Of a stretch of 64,000 bases of DNA, positions 60,723 to 64,000 are shown one piece after another. The notes under the pieces are model-generated. The model worked only from the letters and a program-made list of their open reading frames with translations, searched no databases and was not told the DNA's origin. The translations under genes and the position numbers were made by a program. The stretch's first letter is position 1. Every line of letters starts with the position of its first letter. The stretch comes from Thermoanaerobaculia bacterium (GTDB lineage Bacteria > Acidobacteriota > Thermoanaerobaculia > Multivoradales > J023), in NCBI GenBank assembly GCA_028066595.1, contig JALCBJ010000012.1:20633-84632 (forward strand), read 5' to 3'.

Positions 60723-63059
60723 TCAGCCCGCGGGAATGCGTGGACGTGGAGGCACTGGCTTGAGCCGGCCTAAACGGATGCCGGTGTAGTAGTGCTCGAG
60801 GATCTCGCGATAGCTCGAACCGCGGACGGCCATGCCGAATGCGCCGGCCTGACTCATGCCGACTCCGTGACCCCAGCCGCGGCCGCGGAACACCCATCCG
60901 TGGCTTCCCGGGCGATCGACGCGCTCGACATGAAACCAGGTGTCGGGTACGTCGAGCGTCCAGCGTACCGCCAAGCCTTCGACCTCGATGCGGCGGCCTC
61001 CTTCACCGAGCAGAGCCAGCTTGCCGACCCTGCCGGAGACTCCTCGTTCCAGCACTTGGAATCCGCGGAACGGGAACCCAGGGTAGCGAGTTTGTACTGC
61101 CCGCCGCACGTCGTCGTCGCTCTTCCACAGTGTCCAGCTTTGACGCGGTGCGCGCCGACCCAGCTCCACCGGAGGTGCATCCACGGGCTGCACCAGGGAC
61201 ACGATCTCGCCGCCGGAACGGTAGATGAGTAATGGGTCACCCGCCATCAGCTCGAGCGCCTCCGGCAGAAGTCGTTCACCACGGCGGCGGAATGTGGAGA
61301 ATGCCGAGTGCAGCGCATAGGCCGGCCTGACACCGTTGTCGCGCACGTGAAGCCTGTTGTCGCGTAGCTGGAGGAAATATGCGTTCTCTTCCTCCAGGAC
61401 GCCGAGGTAGAGCCCGAGCTCGAAGAGGAGTTGTGCCGTCTCTTCCTCGCCCATCGAGGCTTCGTCTCCCGGTGCCGGTGTCTCGAGAAGAGCGCTGTTG
61501 ATCAGGTATCGGCCGAATCGCCGCTCTCTCGGACCCCAATCGTCCGGTGGTTGGTCGAGGCGGACTCGCACCTGAGTCGCGGATTCCATCAGTCTGCGAT
61601 CGATGGCGACGTCGTAGAGTGACGCCACGTAGCGCATCACCTCAGGCCGGCGTAGGGAGCCCAGACGGCGGCTGGGTGGCGGTAGATCTGCCAGGAGCGC
61701 GAGCTGCTCCAATCGCGCCGAGAGGAGAGCGGGCGGATCGCCGGTGGCGGGCGGAAAGATCTGATCGACCAGTCCGCGGGGAAAATCGCGGCCCGCGACC
61801 TCGTCGCCCTGGACGGCCGTGGAACCCGATTCCAGGCACGGTACGCCACGGAGGTACTCACCTCGTTTGAGTGGGAAGACCACCTCTACGTTCTCTGTGT
61901 GACCACCACAGGTGGCACTGTAGAAGGTTTCCGCAGGCCGGCCATCGTACAGAACGACCTGACCGTTGGTCTGACGGATGGCCTGGTCGGTGACCGGGTG
62001 CTCCACTCCCATGCCGCCGTAGACCTGACAGCGCGGTGTAGAGCAGATGTCGTAGCCCTCGGCGGCGAATTCGCCCAGGTTCCGCAGCGTGTAGGTGCGT
62101 GCCGCGACAGATTGAGCCTTCAGAGCCTCGAGCTCGTTGTACAGCTCCGGCCCCATCTCCTTGGGGACCACGCCGCGCAGGTACTCCTCCAGTGGCAACT
62201 CGTTGATGACATTGAGCAGGCCCCGGTCGTTGAGGAAGAACAGCAGTCGGCCACGGTAGCGGTGGCGATCGAACGGCAGGCCCTCGTCAGCGCTTTCGGA
62301 GAACAGGTCGAGCCAACGCCCCTCCCAGCGCGACTCCTCCGTGGCACCTGCAGCCGTCGTGCGACGGACCAGAAACGCCGCGTTCTCCAGATCACCACCC
62401 TCGGACACTACCCAGCTTTGAGTGACACCGAGCCCTGCCAGACCGCCCTGGGCCGTCTCGGCTTCTTCCCGGGTGGCGAAGCGACCGACCCGCACGCGGT
62501 AGAGGTCAGTGTCGGCGTCGAATACCGACTCTGCCGGGTAGTCAGTCTCCGCGTTCAGGTAGTCGGCGATCCCTTGAGCTTGCCGCTCGTCTTTGAGAGC
62601 AGCCACCTGGAGCCGATAGATAGCGGTATGGCTGATGCCGGCGGCGGGCAAGACAACGGTGCGCCGGTCGAGTCTCAGAGTTGTGTCGCCGAAATGTAGC
62701 TGGACGTCAGGATTGCAGCACGGCAGATCGACGCGCTCGAGGTCTGTCGCCAGGCCTACGCGGAGGATCAAGGGGCCCAGCACCGGCGCAGCCTCGGCCT
62801 CGGTCTCGTCGTCGATCGGCTTGACGACGGCCTTCGAGACGACTCCCGACAGCTCCAAACCCTCGTCGGTCGTCTGGGTTACGGTCGGCCGGTCGACCGG
62901 AGTGTCGGGTCGTTGCGGGCGAACCCTCGGGGCCGGTCCGGTGCAGGCGAGCCCGAGAGACAGGAGCAACAGGGCGGTCGCATAGGCCTTGGGACGCAGC
63001 ATCGAGCCGACGGCACGCCCCCGGGTGAGGAGTCGCCGCCCTCGGCGGCGCGGTGTCAT
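60723..63059 (-). CDS. SpoIID/LytB-type protein with SPOR-like domain
   Basis: The C-terminal half is a SpoIID/LytB amidase-enhancer domain: GRLLFFLNDRGLLNVINELP, LEEYLRGVVPKEMG, ALKAQSVAARTYTL, FYSATCGGHTENVEVVF and GRGWGHGVGMSQAGAFGMA. Before it lies a SPOR-like segment (IYRLQVAALKDERQAQGIAD, YRVRVGRFATREEAETAQ), which binds denuded glycan strands. This suggests a peptidoglycan-associated protein in the periplasm. The start is unsure: ATG 63059 is used, ATG 63002 would place a short lipoprotein-like signal (MLRPKAYATALLLLSLGLAC) at the N-terminus, and a GTG at 63155 overlaps the upstream gene. Length 778 residues. Confidence 0.85.
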   Translation of the reverse strand: MTPRRRGRRLLTRGRAVGSMLRPKAYATALLLLSLGLACTGPAPRVRPQRPDTPVDRPTVTQTTDEGLELSGVVSKAVVKPIDDETEAEAAPVLGPLILRVGLATDLERVDLPCCNPDVQLHFGDTTLRLDRRTVVLPAAGISHTAIYRLQVAALKDERQAQGIADYLNAETDYPAESVFDADTDLYRVRVGRFATREEAETAQGGLAGLGVTQSWVVSEGGDLENAAFLVRRTTAAGATEESRWEGRWLDLFSESADEGLPFDRHRYRGRLLFFLNDRGLLNVINELPLEEYLRGVVPKEMGPELYNELEALKAQSVAARTYTLRNLGEFAAEGYDICSTPRCQVYGGMGVEHPVTDQAIRQTNGQVVLYDGRPAETFYSATCGGHTENVEVVFPLKRGEYLRGVPCLESGSTAVQGDEVAGRDFPRGLVDQIFPPATGDPPALLSARLEQLALLADLPPPSRRLGSLRRPEVMRYVASLYDVAIDRRLMESATQVRVRLDQPPDDWGPRERRFGRYLINSALLETPAPGDEASMGEEETAQLLFELGLYLGVLEEENAYFLQLRDNRLHVRDNGVRPAYALHSAFSTFRRRGERLLPEALELMAGDPLLIYRSGGEIVSLVQPVDAPPVELGRRAPRQSWTLWKSDDDVRRAVQTRYPGFPFRGFQVLERGVSGRVGKLALLGEGGRRIEVEGLAVRWTLDVPDTWFHVERVDRPGSHGWVFRGRGWGHGVGMSQAGAFGMAVRGSSYREILEHYYTGIRLGRLKPVPPRPRIPAG

Positions 63060-63147
63060 GGCGACCCGATCGAGGTCTCGACGCCGCTTCGCGGCGTCCC
63101 TAGCTGAGCGGCTCGAGCCCGTGGCGCGCCCGTCGTCCACGTCGTCC

Positions 63148-63978
63148 TCAGCCACCGATCCGGTGGGCGTGGCGCTTGACCTCGCTTCGGTAGTCGACGC
63201 CCGCCAAGACCACCTCCTGCGCCATCTCGTAGAGTCGGCTCAAAAGCTGCGCCGAGATGCGGGTTTCGAGGAGCGACGAGCGGCTTTGACCCGCTTCCAG
63301 CTCGAGCCGGTAGTTGGTGGTGAAGATGGTCGGTCGGCGCTGGTTGTAGCGGCTGTTCATGATCAGGTAGAGCTGATCCATGACCCATTCGGTGGGTTTC
63401 TGTGCGCCCAACTCGTCGAGCACCAGGACTTCGGCCTCGATCACTTCCTGCAGAATCGACGTGCGGGTATCTTCCGAGCCGCCGTCGAAGGTCGACTGCA
63501 CGCGGTGGATCAACGAGCTGAAGTCGACGAAATGGCCGCGTACTTGATAGGCGCGGATCAGCTCTCGCAAGACGGCTACTGCCAGGTGAGTCTTGCCGAC
63601 GCCCGGAGGACCGATCAACAGCAGGCCGGTAGACCGGAAGCGTTGCCGGGTCGGGTCGTAGAAGGACTCCACGTAGCTCTCACAAAGACGCAGTCCACGG
63701 CGCAGCTGGTCCGCCACGTTCTGATCGCGGTTCGCTGTGTTGAACTGAGAGAAGGTGCAATGCCGGTAGTTGTGCGGAATACCAGCGGCACGGAGCAGAA
63801 GCTCGCCACGCTTCTCGCCCTGGCATTCACAACGCACCGCCCGGCCTGCACCGCCATCGGGCTCCACTCGCCAGCCTCGATCGCGGCACTTCGGACACGC
63901 GGGCTCGGGAAGGTTCACTGCGTGCGCTCCGGCGGCCTTGCGGCGTGTTTCCCGAAGCGTCTCCGACAGCTCGCGCAT
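63148..63978 (-). CDS. DnaC/IstB-like AAA+ ATPase with zinc-finger N-terminus
   Basis: A 276-residue AAA+ protein of the DnaC/IstB type: Walker A LIGPPGVGKTHLAVA (about residue 122), Walker B EVLVLDELGAQ, sensor 1 TIFTTNYRLE (about 215) and an Arg-finger-like RISAQLLSRL. The N-terminal PACPKCRDRGWRVEPDG and VRCECQGEK segments hold four Cys, a likely zinc finger as in Bacillus DnaI-like loaders. It may load the replicative helicase, although genome context is not decisive here. It overlaps the longest possible start of the SpoIID gene; both are in the same direction. No transposase is adjacent, so it is not an IS21 helper. Confidence 0.85.
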   Translation of the reverse strand: MRELSETLRETRRKAAGAHAVNLPEPACPKCRDRGWRVEPDGGAGRAVRCECQGEKRGELLLRAAGIPHNYRHCTFSQFNTANRDQNVADQLRRGLRLCESYVESFYDPTRQRFRSTGLLLIGPPGVGKTHLAVAVLRELIRAYQVRGHFVDFSSLIHRVQSTFDGGSEDTRTSILQEVIEAEVLVLDELGAQKPTEWVMDQLYLIMNSRYNQRRPTIFTTNYRLELEAGQSRSSLLETRISAQLLSRLYEMAQEVVLAGVDYRSEVKRHAHRIGG

Positions 63979-64000
63979 GGCCGAAGACTACCAGCTGTGG

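Noticed and set aside
63148..63978. IS21 IstB helper protein
   Set aside because: No IstA transposase or inverted repeats are near, and the N-terminal zinc-finger type Cys pattern fits a helicase-loader-like protein.
1..64000. CRISPR arrays, prophage structural genes, rRNA
   Set aside because: No regularly spaced repeats, capsid/tail/terminase genes or rRNA segments were recognised anywhere in the window.

Overview
The window reads as a piece of a high-GC, Gram-negative chromosome, most likely from the phylum Acidobacteriota. The supports are two tandem secreted proteins that pair a GWxTD region with the VWFA-related domain typical of Acidobacteria, a winged-helix/TolB-type propeller regulator, a TonB-dependent receptor with a carboxypeptidase-like plug extension, and many Sec-exported or lipoprotein-like products. 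Assignment to a class is not possible from sequence reading alone. Starts were moved inward wherever a better ribosome-binding site or signal peptide supported it.

Left part (1-19.3 kb): a GH20-type hexosaminidase that runs off the left edge is divergent from a fused branched-chain 2-oxoacid dehydrogenase E1. Then come a dihaem RoxA-like cytochrome c with a frameshift near its C-terminus, a SMI1/KNR4 protein, a lysyl-endopeptidase-like serine protease, and a coupled pair of FecR/LysM envelope protein and sensor Ser/Thr kinase. A TonB receptor, a PIG-L deacetylase, an FHA protein and an endonuclease/exonuclease/phosphatase-fold protein follow.

Middle part (19.4-32 kb): this is the accessory-looking stretch. 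A tRNA-Glu with a clear promoter is followed by a tightly coupled minus-strand operon: subtilase, then a papain-like/alpha-beta hydrolase/lectin-like fusion, then an M15 peptidase, then an exported coiled-coil protein. Upstream of this operon lies about 1.1 kb of decayed DNA in which a ParB-like nuclease domain and a RadC/JAB domain can still be read through frameshifts and stops. These families often occur on plasmids and integrative elements. Next come an SDR oxidoreductase, a TetR repressor and an NmrA-like protein. A 16-bp palindrome sits over the -10 box of both the SDR and the tetR promoter, so the regulatory circuit is visible. An SDR C-terminal fragment, a retropepsin-like PDZ protease and the winged-helix/propeller regulator complete the region.

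Right part (34.4-64 kb): mostly envelope and housekeeping genes. They include exported hydrolases and propeller proteins, an acyl-CoA synthetase, the two GWxTD-VWFA paralogues, Maf, Lon with an acidic insertion, VanZ, ABC-F ATPase coupled to membrane dipeptidase, and a minus-strand run of DnaC-like ATPase, SpoIID/SPOR protein, four-S1-domain RNA-binding protein, exported DJ-1/PfpI protein and LtaS-like membrane hydrolase.

The best candidate for an undescribed system is the four-gene protease operon at 19.7-26.9 kb. Three predicted hydrolases lack signal peptides, the fourth product is exported, and the block lies between a tRNA gene and a mobile-element graveyard.
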